Assembly: GCA_900548145.1 (NCBI GenBank)
Contig: URJB01000002.1
Span: forward strand, 1 to 64,000
Origin: an uncultured Eubacteriales bacterium
GTDB lineage: Bacteria; Bacillota; Clostridia; Christensenellales; Aristaeellaceae
DNA: 64,000 nucleotides
Direction of reading: 5' to 3'
Every line of letters begins with the position of its first letter. Positions within the stretch are counted from its first letter, which is position 1. Below the pieces are notes generated by a model. That model had not been told where the DNA came from. It made no database searches and worked only from the letters and a program-made list of their open reading frames with translations. Shown in pieces: positions 49,556 through 57,243 of the stretch. A program made the position numbers and the translations under genes.

Positions 49556-50644
49556 ATGAAGAAAAAATGCCTTGCGCTGATGCTGGCCGCCCTGATGCTC
49601 CTGAGCACTGCCCCGGCCATGGCCGAGAGCGCAAACCCGGCCGCGTGGCTGAAAACCGACGAACAGCGCGCCTCTGTGGCCACCCTGACCGATGTGAACG
49701 ACGGTAAGCTCTATACCATGGATTATACCGCCGATTACCAGCTGGACGCGCTGCTGGAAGCCAATGTGACCGACGTGGAGGGCATGGTGCGCTTTTTGCA
49801 GAAGACCCTGCTGGCCGGGGGAACCGCCTCGGTGGGCGCGGTGGACGCGGGATGCAGCGCCTTTACCGCGCAGAGCGAGGAGGGAAAGTTTCTCTACGGC
49901 CGCAATTTCGATTATAAAATGGATATGACCGCTGTTCTCGTCCGCACCGCGCCGGAAAACGGCTATCGTTCCATCGGTCTTGCCAACGTAGGCTGGATCG
50001 GCTACACCGCCGGTACCCTGAACGGCGGAACCACCGATCTATCCATGGCGGCGTTCTTCCCGTACCTGCTGATGGACGGCATGAACGAGAAGGGCCTTTC
50101 CATGAGCGTTTTGAAGCTCCGGGGCGACCCCACGCTGCAGGACACGGGCAAGAATAAAATTTCCACCACCGTGGCCCTGCGGCTGGTGCTGGACCGGGCT
50201 GCCACCGTGGACGAAGCACTGGAGCTGCTGGACGAGTACGATATGCAGTCCTCCATGCCGGAGGCCAATTTCCACTTCCTGCTGGCGGACGCCTACGGCA
50301 AAGCCGTGGTGCTGGAATACCTGCCCAACGGCCAGCGGATGGTGTACGATCAGAATTACGTGACCAACTTCTACCTGACGGAAAACGTGCCCTACGCGCC
50401 GGTGCGCGGCAAGGATCGCTACGACCTGATCGAGCAGACCCTCGCCTTCAAAAAAGGCGTGATGAGCGAAGCCGAGGTCATGGCCCTGCTGGCCGTCATC
50501 GGTCAGCCCGAGACCGAGGAAGCCACCAGCATGACCCAGTGGTCGGTGGTGTACAATCTGACCGACCTCACGGGCCGGGTCGCCGTGGTGCGGGAGTATG
50601 ACAATGTGTTCCGCTTCTCGCTGGACGGCATGATCCAGCCGTAA
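49556..50644 (+). CDS. Exported Ntn amide hydrolase (choloylglycine hydrolase/C45-like)
   Basis: A 362-residue protein with a signal peptide (LALMLAALMLLSTAPAMA). The linear amide hydrolase core begins at about residue 100 with VDAGCSAFTA, whose Cys100 would become the N-terminal nucleophile after self-cleavage, followed by GKFLYGRNFDYKMDMTAVLV, the family R-N-x-D signature. The roughly 76 residues between signal and Cys would be a propeptide. The family includes bile-salt hydrolases, penicillin V acylases and C45 acyltransferases; the substrate cannot be assigned. GGAGG precedes the ATG. A GPH transporter gene follows 34 bp later. Confidence 0.82.
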   Translation: MKKKCLALMLAALMLLSTAPAMAESANPAAWLKTDEQRASVATLTDVNDGKLYTMDYTADYQLDALLEANVTDVEGMVRFLQKTLLAGGTASVGAVDAGCSAFTAQSEEGKFLYGRNFDYKMDMTAVLVRTAPENGYRSIGLANVGWIGYTAGTLNGGTTDLSMAAFFPYLLMDGMNEKGLSMSVLKLRGDPTLQDTGKNKISTTVALRLVLDRAATVDEALELLDEYDMQSSMPEANFHFLLADAYGKAVVLEYLPNGQRMVYDQNYVTNFYLTENVPYAPVRGKDRYDLIEQTLAFKKGVMSEAEVMALLAVIGQPETEEATSMTQWSVVYNLTDLTGRVAVVREYDNVFRFSLDGMIQP

Positions 50645-50678
50645 CCCCCTATTTTCAACGCAAAGGAGTCCCTTCACG

Positions 50679-52154
50679 ATGGACGAAGCCAGAAGAACGA
50701 AGAAAAATCTGTGGATGTTCCCCCTGGGCACCGTAGGCCGGGATATGATCTATACTCTGTTTACCAACTTTATCCTGACCTACATTCTGTTCACCCGAAG
50801 CCTGACGGCGGCGCAGCTGTCGGCCATTACCGCCATTATGGTGGCCGCTCGGGTGTTCGATGCGCTGAATGACCCCATTATGGGCAACATCATCGAACGC
50901 ACCCGCTCCCGCTATGGCAAATTCAAGCCGTGGCTGCTGATCGGCATTCTGCTGACCAGTGCGGTGGTGTACGCCGCCTTCAATACCCGGCTGGAGGGCT
51001 GGAGTTTTGTGGCGTTCTTCGGCTTTATCTATCTGATGTACTCCATCGCCTATACCATGCATGATATTTCCTACTGGGGCATGGTGGCGGCGCTGGGTTC
51101 CGACGAGGATACCCGCAACCGCTTCACCTCCCGGGCCACGCTGTTTGCGGGCGTGGGCGTTACGCTGGCCAGCGTGGTGATCCCCATGTTCACTACGGGC
51201 GGCATGGCGCTGGGCGGAAACGCCGAAACGGCCTACGGCCGGGTAGCGCTGATCGTGTGTGTACTGGCTCCGCTGTTCCTGTGCTTCACCATCTTCGGCG
51301 TTCGGGAAAACCGGGAGGAAATGAAGGAAAAGGCCCCGCCGGTCAGCTTCCGCAAAATCTGGAGCACCATCACCGGCAACGACCAGCTTTTGTGGATCGC
51401 ACTGATCTTTCTCGTGCAGCAGGTGGGCAATAATCTGGTGGCGGGCGGCATCGGCTCCACCTATATCTATCTGGCCTTCGGCTATCGGGGCGGCCTGTAT
51501 TCCCTGTTCACCATCGTGGGCGTGGCGGCCACGGCCTTCCTGATGGTGTTCTACCCCGCCATTTCCCGCCGCGTTTCCCGCAAGCGCCTGATGAACCTCA
51601 TGATGGCCGTTTCCACCGTGGGCTACGCGCTGACGCTTGGCTGCGGCCTGTTGCTTTCCGGCGGCATGACCCAGTTCTGGCTGGTGACGCTGGGCTATAT
51701 GCTGTCCAATTTCGGTCAGTACTGCTTCTACCTGATCATGATGATCTCCATCATCAATACGGTGGAGTACAACGAGTACCGCTTCGGGCGGCGGGACGAG
51801 GCCATTATCACCTCTCTGCGGCCCTTCCTGACCAAGATGTCTTCCGCAGTGGTGGCGGCACTGACCACCGTGGGGTATCTGATTTTCGGCGTGACCAGCT
51901 ACACCAACCAGATCTCCGCGCTGGAGCAGCAGTCCGCTCAGGGCCTTCTGGCGGAGACGGAGAAGCTGGCCCGGATCGATCAGGTGCTTGCCGGCGTCAG
52001 CCCGTGGCAGACCCGGGGACTGCTGCTTTGCATGACCGTGTTGCCCTTTGCCCTGATGCTGACCGCTCACCTGCTGTACCAGAAAAAGTACAAGCTGGAC
52101 GAAGACGAATACCGGCGCATCTGCCAGAAGCTGGCCCAGCAGAAGCAGGGCTAA
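50679..52154 (+). CDS. GPH-family (MFS) cation symporter
   Basis: A 491-residue, twelve-helix carrier of the glycoside-pentoside-hexuronide:cation symporter family. The family features are DMIYTLFTNFILTYILF early, DALNDPIMGNIIERTRSRYG with KFKPWLL after helix 2, and a matching NEYRFGRRDEAIITSLRPF in the second half. AAGGAG precedes the ATG. It is the second gene of the operon with the exported amide hydrolase, which suggests uptake of the released product, or of a sugar or steroid-like conjugate. The substrate is not known. Confidence 0.88.
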   Translation: MDEARRTKKNLWMFPLGTVGRDMIYTLFTNFILTYILFTRSLTAAQLSAITAIMVAARVFDALNDPIMGNIIERTRSRYGKFKPWLLIGILLTSAVVYAAFNTRLEGWSFVAFFGFIYLMYSIAYTMHDISYWGMVAALGSDEDTRNRFTSRATLFAGVGVTLASVVIPMFTTGGMALGGNAETAYGRVALIVCVLAPLFLCFTIFGVRENREEMKEKAPPVSFRKIWSTITGNDQLLWIALIFLVQQVGNNLVAGGIGSTYIYLAFGYRGGLYSLFTIVGVAATAFLMVFYPAISRRVSRKRLMNLMMAVSTVGYALTLGCGLLLSGGMTQFWLVTLGYMLSNFGQYCFYLIMMISIINTVEYNEYRFGRRDEAIITSLRPFLTKMSSAVVAALTTVGYLIFGVTSYTNQISALEQQSAQGLLAETEKLARIDQVLAGVSPWQTRGLLLCMTVLPFALMLTAHLLYQKKYKLDEDEYRRICQKLAQQKQG

Positions 52155-52164
52155 AGGATCCATC

Positions 52165-52195
52165 GGGAGGAACGATTCGTTTCTCCCTATTTTTA
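52165..52195 (+). terminator. Terminator of the transporter operon
   Basis: GGGAGGAACG pairs with CGTTTCTCCC (one G-U) around ATT, followed by TATTTTTA. It ends 5 bp before the cupin promoter. Confidence 0.8.
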
Positions 52196-52199
52196 GGGC

Positions 52200-52230
52200 T
52201 TGACTTGGAGTAAACTCCCGGTTGTACAAT
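52200..52230 (+). promoter_or_regulatory. MerR-type promoter of the cupin gene
   Basis: TTGACT (52200-52205) and TACAAT (52225-52230) are separated by 19 bp instead of 17. The spacer begins with the dyad GGAGT-AA-ACTCC. A long spacer with central dyad is the hallmark of promoters untwisted by MerR-family activators. The same -35/dyad sequence occurs before the MerR gene at 54785. Confidence 0.78.
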
Positions 52231-52301
52231 AACGCCGTTCCTATGGACGAATGAAAGAACGGCGGGGAAAATCCCCGTGTTCATCGAAAGAAGAATTTTG
52301 C

Positions 52302-52733
52302 ATGAAGACCATGGAAAAAAGCGAATTTGAAAAGCTGAACGCGTTTGGCACCGGCAGGGACAATACGGCCTATGCCCGCTACTTTATCGGCCGTTCCTAC
52401 CTGAATCCCCTGACGAAGCCGCAGGACGGGCTGGCCCTGTCCAACGTGACCTTCGAACCCGGCTGCCGCAACAACTGGCATATCCATCACGCCACCGCCG
52501 GCGGCGGGCAGATATTGATCTGCACGGCGGGGGAGGGCTGGTATCAGGAGGAGGGCAAAGCGCCCGTCAGCCTGAAACCCGGTATGGTCGTCGCCATCCC
52601 GGCCAATGTAAAGCACTGGCACGGCGCCAAGGCGGACAGCTGGTTTTCCCATATCGCGTTTGAGATCCCCGGCGAAAACGGCAGCACCGAATGGTGCGAG
52701 CCTGTCACGGACGAGGTCTACAACGCCCTGTAA
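52302..52733 (+). CDS. Cupin-domain protein
   Basis: A 143-residue single-cupin protein. Metal-binding motif 1 is WHIHHATAGGGQILICTAGEG and motif 2 is PGMVVAIPANVKHWHGA, giving three His and a likely Glu or Gln ligand. The N-terminus (FIGRSYLNPLT) matches cupins related to carboxymuconolactone decarboxylase, common in gut anaerobes near aldo-keto reductases. GAAAG precedes the ATG. Its promoter carries the same operator as the MerR-aldo-keto reductase operon 2.5 kb away, so it probably serves the same stress or detoxification response. Confidence 0.87.
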   Translation: MKTMEKSEFEKLNAFGTGRDNTAYARYFIGRSYLNPLTKPQDGLALSNVTFEPGCRNNWHIHHATAGGGQILICTAGEGWYQEEGKAPVSLKPGMVVAIPANVKHWHGAKADSWFSHIAFEIPGENGSTEWCEPVTDEVYNAL

Positions 52734-52744
52734 AAAGAAAATGC

Positions 52745-52775
52745 AAAACGGCGGGCAAATCGGCCCGCCGTTTTC
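52745..52775. terminator. Bidirectional terminator between cupin and MATE genes
   Basis: AAAACGGCGGGC / GCCCGCCGTTTT, a perfect 12-bp stem with a 6-nt loop, shared by converging genes. Confidence 0.9.
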
Positions 52776-52777
52776 TG

Positions 52778-54109
52778 TTACGCGTTTTTCATGTCTCTGC
52801 CGCGCCGCCAAAGCCCCGCAAAGCCCGCGATATCCGCCAGCGCCCAGCCGATGGGAATGGCCAGCCAGATCCCCGTCACGCCCATCACACCTGACAGTAC
52901 GTAGGCCAGCGCCACCCGCGTCCCCAACGAAATGACCGTCAGGATCACCGACATCAATGGCTTCTGAATGGCGCGGTAGTACCCGTACAGCAGGAACAGC
53001 CAGCCAATGCCAAAGTAACAGGCTCCCTCGATACGGAGATAGTGCGCCCCCGTAGCCACCACCGCCGTCTCACTGGCGTTGACGAACAGCCCCATCAGCG
53101 TCTCAGCAAAGGTCACCACCAGCGCCGAGATCACCGCACTGAAAACGAAACTCAGCAGGAAGGCCTTGCGAGTGCCTTCCCGCAGCCGTTCCCGGTTTCC
53201 TGCGCCGTAGTTCTGGGCGATGAAGGTGGAAAACGCGTTGCCGAAATCCTGCACGGGCAGATAGGCGAAGGTGTCGATCTTGACCGCCGCCGCAAACGCA
53301 GCCATCACGGTAGCACCGAAGCTGTTTACCAGACCCTGCACCATTAGAATGCCGAAGTTCATCACGGACTGCTGGACGCAGGTCAGGCTGGAAAGCTGGA
53401 AAATGTCTTTCAGGATGGCACGGTCGTAATGCAGCTCTTTCTTTTTGGGAAGCAAATGCTTGCATTTTGCAAGGAAGAACCAGAGAATGCCCACGCCGGA
53501 CATGTATTGAGCGATCACCGTCGCCCAGGCCGCGCCTGCGATACCCCAATGGAACACCAGCACGAACAGCAGGTCAAGCCCGATATTCAGCATCGCCGAC
53601 ACGGCTAGAAACACCAGCGGAACGGTGGAATTGCCAAGCGCCCGCAGCAGGCAGGAAAGGTAATTGTACAGGGAGGCCGCCAGCAGCCCGGCGAAGATAA
53701 TGAGCAGATATTCCCGCATTCCGGGGGCGACGCTTTCCGGCACCTGCAAAAATCGCAGGATCGGTCCCAGAAACAGGTAGACTGTCGCGTTCAGCATCAG
53801 CGTGACGCACAAGATCAGTCCGAAAGCGTGAACGATGCCCAGCCGAAGAGAACGTTCATCGCCTCGGCCCCGGTAAATGGAAAAAAGCGCCCCGGAACCC
53901 ATGCTCAGCCCGAGAAAAATGGAGGTCAGGAAGGTCATCAGCGTATAGGCGGAGCCTACGGCGGCCAGCGCTTCGGAACCCAGCGCCCGACCGACGATCA
54001 GCGTATCGGCAATGTTATAAAACTGCTGCAGCAGATTGCCTGCGATCATGGGCAGCGCAAAGAGAAGCAGCGAGCGGGAGATGCTTCCCCGCGTCAGGTC
54101 GCGGTACAT
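52778..54109 (-). CDS. MATE-family efflux transporter
   Basis: A 443-residue, twelve-helix multidrug/toxin exporter of the DinF/NorM-like MATE family. The N-terminal signature is LLLFALPMIAGNLLQQFYNI with ADTLIVGRALGSEALAAVGS; the second bundle has NFGILMVQGLVNSFGATVMA and AQNYGAGNRERLREGTRKAF. These exporters use a Na+ or H+ gradient. The gene is divergent from an Lrp/AsnC regulator with adjacent promoters, which suggests control by that regulator. The substrate is unknown. Confidence 0.92.
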   Translation of the reverse strand: MYRDLTRGSISRSLLLFALPMIAGNLLQQFYNIADTLIVGRALGSEALAAVGSAYTLMTFLTSIFLGLSMGSGALFSIYRGRGDERSLRLGIVHAFGLILCVTLMLNATVYLFLGPILRFLQVPESVAPGMREYLLIIFAGLLAASLYNYLSCLLRALGNSTVPLVFLAVSAMLNIGLDLLFVLVFHWGIAGAAWATVIAQYMSGVGILWFFLAKCKHLLPKKKELHYDRAILKDIFQLSSLTCVQQSVMNFGILMVQGLVNSFGATVMAAFAAAVKIDTFAYLPVQDFGNAFSTFIAQNYGAGNRERLREGTRKAFLLSFVFSAVISALVVTFAETLMGLFVNASETAVVATGAHYLRIEGACYFGIGWLFLLYGYYRAIQKPLMSVILTVISLGTRVALAYVLSGVMGVTGIWLAIPIGWALADIAGFAGLWRRGRDMKNA

Positions 54110-54142
54110 GGCGGTAAGCCTCCTGTTGATTGGGATGGAGCC

Positions 54143-54171
54143 AGTATAGCACCTGAATCGACAAAACGCAA
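54143..54171 (-). promoter_or_regulatory. Promoter of the MATE gene
   Basis: On the minus strand TTGCGT (54166-54171) and TATACT (54143-54148) are 17 bp apart. Confidence 0.65.
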
Positions 54172-54186
54172 CCTACAACTTACACA

Positions 54187-54215
54187 TTGATATTTTCGTG
54201 CGGAAATGGTATCAT
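54187..54215 (+). promoter_or_regulatory. Promoter of the Lrp/AsnC regulator
   Basis: TTGATA (54187-54192) and TATCAT (54210-54215) are 17 bp apart. It lies 16 bp from the divergent MATE promoter, so one bound regulator could affect both. Confidence 0.7.
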
Positions 54216-54254
54216 CCATCTATTCGCACAGCATGGACGGGGAGGGCATCTTCG

Positions 54255-54713
54255 ATGTATCTGAAAGGGTTGGATGAGCTGGATCGGAAAATTCTGGATC
54301 TGCTGACACAGAACGCGCGCTATACCTATTCCGAGCTGGGGGAGCGGCTGGGGCTTTCCCGGGTGGCGATCAAGAACCGCATGGACGCGCTGGAAAAACG
54401 GGGGATCATCGAAGGCTATACGGTCATCGTCAACCCGCAGAAGCTGGGCAGCGCCGTGTCCTGTTACTACGAGCTGGAAGCACGCCCCGACGCGCTGCCG
54501 GAGATCCTTCGCCGTCTGGAAGCCTGCCCCACGGTGACGCAGATCTATCGGGTGACGGGGGAGTGCTGTCTGCATATTCATGCCGTCGCGGCCGATCAGG
54601 AGGAGCTGGAACGGCTGATGAACGAGGTACTGGACCGTCTGCCCGGCGTGGAAAAACTGACTACCCGAGTGATTCTGTCCCGGGTGAAGGACGTGAAGGG
54701 CCTGCGGCTGTAA
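54255..54713 (+). CDS. Lrp/AsnC-family transcriptional regulator
   Basis: A 152-residue regulator. The N-terminal helix-turn-helix has LDRKILDLLTQNARYTYSEL and RLGLSRVAIKNRMDALEKRG; the C-terminal RAM ligand domain has VTQIYRVTGECCLHIHAVA. GGAGG lies 9 bp before the ATG at 54255; the open frame upstream runs through the promoter. The family usually responds to amino acids. It is divergent from the MATE exporter, its most likely target. Confidence 0.88.
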   Translation: MYLKGLDELDRKILDLLTQNARYTYSELGERLGLSRVAIKNRMDALEKRGIIEGYTVIVNPQKLGSAVSCYYELEARPDALPEILRRLEACPTVTQIYRVTGECCLHIHAVAADQEELERLMNEVLDRLPGVEKLTTRVILSRVKDVKGLRL

Positions 54714-54784
54714 GGCAAAGCTGAAGCACATGGAAATATGCGCTTTTCTCGTAAGAAGAATTGTTGAACGAGTCTAATTTTTTC

Positions 54785-54815
54785 TTGACTTGGAGCCAAC
54801 TCCATATTATATACT
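54785..54815 (+). promoter_or_regulatory. MerR-type promoter of the MerR-aldo-keto reductase operon
   Basis: TTGACT (54785-54790) and TATACT (54810-54815) have a 19-bp spacer containing GGAG-N3-ACTCC. The first 11 bp (TTGACTTGGAG) and the ACTCC half are identical to the cupin promoter at 52200. Confidence 0.82.
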
Positions 54816-54835
54816 TTTGTCGTGGAGGTGACGCG

Positions 54836-55228
54836 ATGACCATTAAACAGGTATGCCAGCGTTACGGCCTGACGCAGGATACCCTTCGTTACTACGAAAA
54901 AATCGGCGTGATTCCGCCGGTGCACCGCTCGGCCAGCGGCATCCGCGACTACGACGAGCATGATCTGGGCTGGGTGGAAAACGCGGTCTGCCTGCGGAGC
55001 GCGGGTGTTCCCGTGGAGAGCATCGCGGAATATGTGAAGCTCTATCAGGCCGGGGACGAGACATTTGCCGCCCGGCGCGACCTGCTCAGTCATGTACTGG
55101 CCGACCTGACGGAGCAACGCAGTCAGCTGGACGCGGCCATTCAGAAACTGACCTACAAGGTGAGCCGGTACGAAGCGGCTGTCCGGACCGGCGTATTGAG
55201 CTGGACGAAGGAAACGGAAACCGATTGA
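54836..55228 (+). CDS. MerR-family transcriptional regulator
   Basis: A 130-residue MerR-family activator. The winged helix (TIKQVCQRYGLTQDTLRYYE, then KIGVIPPVHRSASGIRDYDE) is followed by a long dimerisation helix (about 80-118). There is no C-terminal Cys metal-binding loop, so it belongs with the AdhR/YraB-like group that responds to aldehydes or redox stress rather than metals. GGAGG precedes the ATG. It is first in the operon with an aldo-keto reductase and a flavoprotein, and its promoter carries the expected long-spacer operator. Confidence 0.9.
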   Translation: MTIKQVCQRYGLTQDTLRYYEKIGVIPPVHRSASGIRDYDEHDLGWVENAVCLRSAGVPVESIAEYVKLYQAGDETFAARRDLLSHVLADLTEQRSQLDAAIQKLTYKVSRYEAAVRTGVLSWTKETETD

Positions 55229-55294
55229 AAGCCCCTTCCCGCTTTCATGGTTTCCGCCGATGGATGCAAGAACTGCTGAAAAGGAGAAAAAAAC

Positions 55295-56431
55295 ATGATC
55301 TACCATGATTTTCAAGGATTGAAGCTCTCGGCACTGGGCATGGGCACCATGCGTCTGCCAGTGATGGAGGGCGACGACAGCCGGGTGGACGAAGCTGCGG
55401 CCAAGGAAATGCTGGCTGCCTGCATGGCGGGCGGCGTGAACTACTACGACACGGCGTGGGGTTATCACAGCGGCCATTCCGAGCTGACGGTGGGCAAGCT
55501 GCTGGCGGACTATCCCCGGGACAGCTTCTATCTGGCGTCCAAATTTCCCGGCTATGACCTGCGCAATATGGGCAAGGTAGAGGAAATTTTCGAAAAGCAG
55601 CTGGAAAAGTGCCGGGTGGATTATTTCGATTTCTACCTGTTCCACAATGTGTGCGAAATGAACATCGACGCATATCTCGACCCCAAATACGGCACCTATG
55701 ATTACCTGATGGAGCAGAAGCGCCGGGGCCGCATCCGCCATCTGGGCTTCTCGGCCCACGGCGATATTCCCACCATCCGCCGCTTTCTGGAAGCCTACGG
55801 CAAGGATATGGAGTTCGGCCAGATCGAGCTGAACTATTTCGACTGGAATTTCCAGAATGCCAAGGAAAAGCTGGAGCTGCTGCGGGAGTGGAACATTCCC
55901 GTATGGGTGATGGAGCCCGTGCGCGGCGGCCAGCTGGCCAGCCTGCAGCCCGAGGATGAAGCCCGGCTGAAAGCGGCACGCCCGGACGAGAAGATCCCCG
56001 CGTGGGCCTTCCGCTTCCTGCAGAGTCTGCCCGGCGTGACCGTTACCCTGTCCGGCATGACTAACATGCAGCAGGTGAAGGACAATCTGGCGACCTATCA
56101 GGAGGCAAAGCCCTTGAACCAGCAGGAGATGGAGCTGGTGCTTTCCGTGGCCGACGACATGATCCGCCGCACCACCGTGCCCTGCACCGCCTGTCACTAC
56201 TGCGTCAGCCATTGTCCGAAGCATCTGCCCATTCCCGACCTGCTGAAGCCTTATAATGAAGCCATGGTGGCCGGTTCCGGTGCGTTTATTTCGTCCATGC
56301 GGCTGGCTTCCCTCCCGGCGGAGCATCAGCCGTCCGCCTGCGTGGCCTGCCACAGCTGCGAAAAGGTCTGCCCCCAGCAGATCCACATTCCCGACGCGCT
56401 GGCGGATTTCGCCCGCCGTATGGGAAAGTAA
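55295..56431 (+). CDS. Aldo-keto reductase with C-terminal 4Fe-4S clusters
   Basis: A 378-residue oxidoreductase. The aldo-keto reductase barrel spans about 1-280 (LKLSALGMGTMRLPVMEG, GGVNYYDTAWGYHSGHSE with the catalytic Asp/Tyr region, then LASKFPGYDL). The C-terminus has two Cys clusters, CTACHYCVSHCP and CVACHSCEKVCP, typical of ferredoxin-like 4Fe-4S modules. Such fusions are frequent in anaerobes and may use ferredoxin as well as NAD(P)H. AAAGGAG precedes the ATG. Regulated with the MerR gene 66 bp upstream; aldehyde or ketone detoxification is the likely role. Confidence 0.92.
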   Translation: MIYHDFQGLKLSALGMGTMRLPVMEGDDSRVDEAAAKEMLAACMAGGVNYYDTAWGYHSGHSELTVGKLLADYPRDSFYLASKFPGYDLRNMGKVEEIFEKQLEKCRVDYFDFYLFHNVCEMNIDAYLDPKYGTYDYLMEQKRRGRIRHLGFSAHGDIPTIRRFLEAYGKDMEFGQIELNYFDWNFQNAKEKLELLREWNIPVWVMEPVRGGQLASLQPEDEARLKAARPDEKIPAWAFRFLQSLPGVTVTLSGMTNMQQVKDNLATYQEAKPLNQQEMELVLSVADDMIRRTTVPCTACHYCVSHCPKHLPIPDLLKPYNEAMVAGSGAFISSMRLASLPAEHQPSACVACHSCEKVCPQQIHIPDALADFARRMGK

Positions 56432-56449
56432 CGAAAAGAGGAAGAAAGC

Positions 56450-56992
56450 ATGAGCAATATTCTTGTGATCTCCACCAGCCTGCGTCCCCGCAGCAATTCC
56501 GACATCCTGACGGAACGGCTCGTGGCCGGAGCCCGGGACGCGGGCCATCAGGTGGAGGAGATCAGCCTGAAGGGCAAAGAACTGAAATACTGCATCGGCT
56601 GTCTGGCCTGCCAGAAGACCCAGCGCTGCGTGCAGAAGGACGATGCGCTCTGGATCGCCGACAAAATGAAGGATGCGGACACGCTGGTCTTCTCCACGCC
56701 CATCTATTATTACGAAATGAGCGGCCAGATGAAGACCCTGCTGGATCGGATGAATCCGCTTTATTCGTCCGATTACCGCTTCCGCCGGGTGTATATGCTC
56801 TCCGTTGCGGCGGAGGACGAGACCTACACCCCCGAAAAGGCCGTCAGCGGTCTGGAAGGCTGGGTGGACTGCTTTGAAAAGGCGAAGCTGTGCGGCTCAC
56901 TGTTCGTAGGCGGTCTGAACGGCCCCGGCGAAGCGTCTGCTAACGCCGAAGCCCTTGAAAAAGCCTATCAGTTCGGTAAAAATCTGGAATAA
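56450..56992 (+). CDS. NAD(P)H-dependent FMN reductase/iron-sulfur flavoprotein-like
   Basis: A 180-residue flavodoxin-fold protein. The FMN phosphate loop is STSLRPRSNSDILTERL, and a Cys-rich segment YCIGCLACQKTQRCVQKDDA follows, as in the iron-sulfur flavoprotein group. The ring-binding loop is FSTPIYYYEMSGQMKTLLDR. GAGGAAG precedes the ATG. It lies 18 bp after the aldo-keto reductase and is followed by a terminator, so it is the last gene of the MerR operon. It probably passes electrons with the reductase or reduces quinones or nitro compounds. Confidence 0.88.
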   Translation: MSNILVISTSLRPRSNSDILTERLVAGARDAGHQVEEISLKGKELKYCIGCLACQKTQRCVQKDDALWIADKMKDADTLVFSTPIYYYEMSGQMKTLLDRMNPLYSSDYRFRRVYMLSVAAEDETYTPEKAVSGLEGWVDCFEKAKLCGSLFVGGLNGPGEASANAEALEKAYQFGKNLE

Positions 56993-57005
56993 GAAAAGAA
57001 CAGAC

Positions 57006-57037
57006 CGGCGCTTCCACCTAACGAAGCGCCGTTTTTT
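57006..57037 (+). terminator. Terminator of the MerR operon
   Basis: CGGCGCTTC pairs with GAAGCGCCG around an 8-nt loop, followed by TTTTTT. Confidence 0.9.
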
Positions 57038-57173
57038 ATGAAAAAGAAAATATAAAACCAGTTTTGATAATGTGATTTTTGGTATGCATTAGGTTGTGAT
57101 ATACATATTTAACGCATAAATTCAAAAAACAATAAAAATACAATTTTTTGTCGAAAGATAGCGAAAATAACCC

Positions 57174-57203
57174 TTGCATCTACTATATCCTGTGCGTTAT
57201 ACT
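57174..57203 (+). promoter_or_regulatory. Promoter of the carboxypeptidase-peptide importer operon
   Basis: TTGCAT (57174-57179) and TATACT (57198-57203) with an 18-bp spacer, inside an AT-rich region of about 200 bp that holds no gene. Confidence 0.6.
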
Positions 57204-57243
57204 GGCGCGGTATACATCGAGTATGCAGAAAGGTGGAACCCGT

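Noticed and set aside
47765..50644. A 959-codon plus-strand open frame
   Set aside because: Its first two thirds are antisense to lon. Only the part from 49556, with its own promoter, binding site and signal peptide, is a gene.
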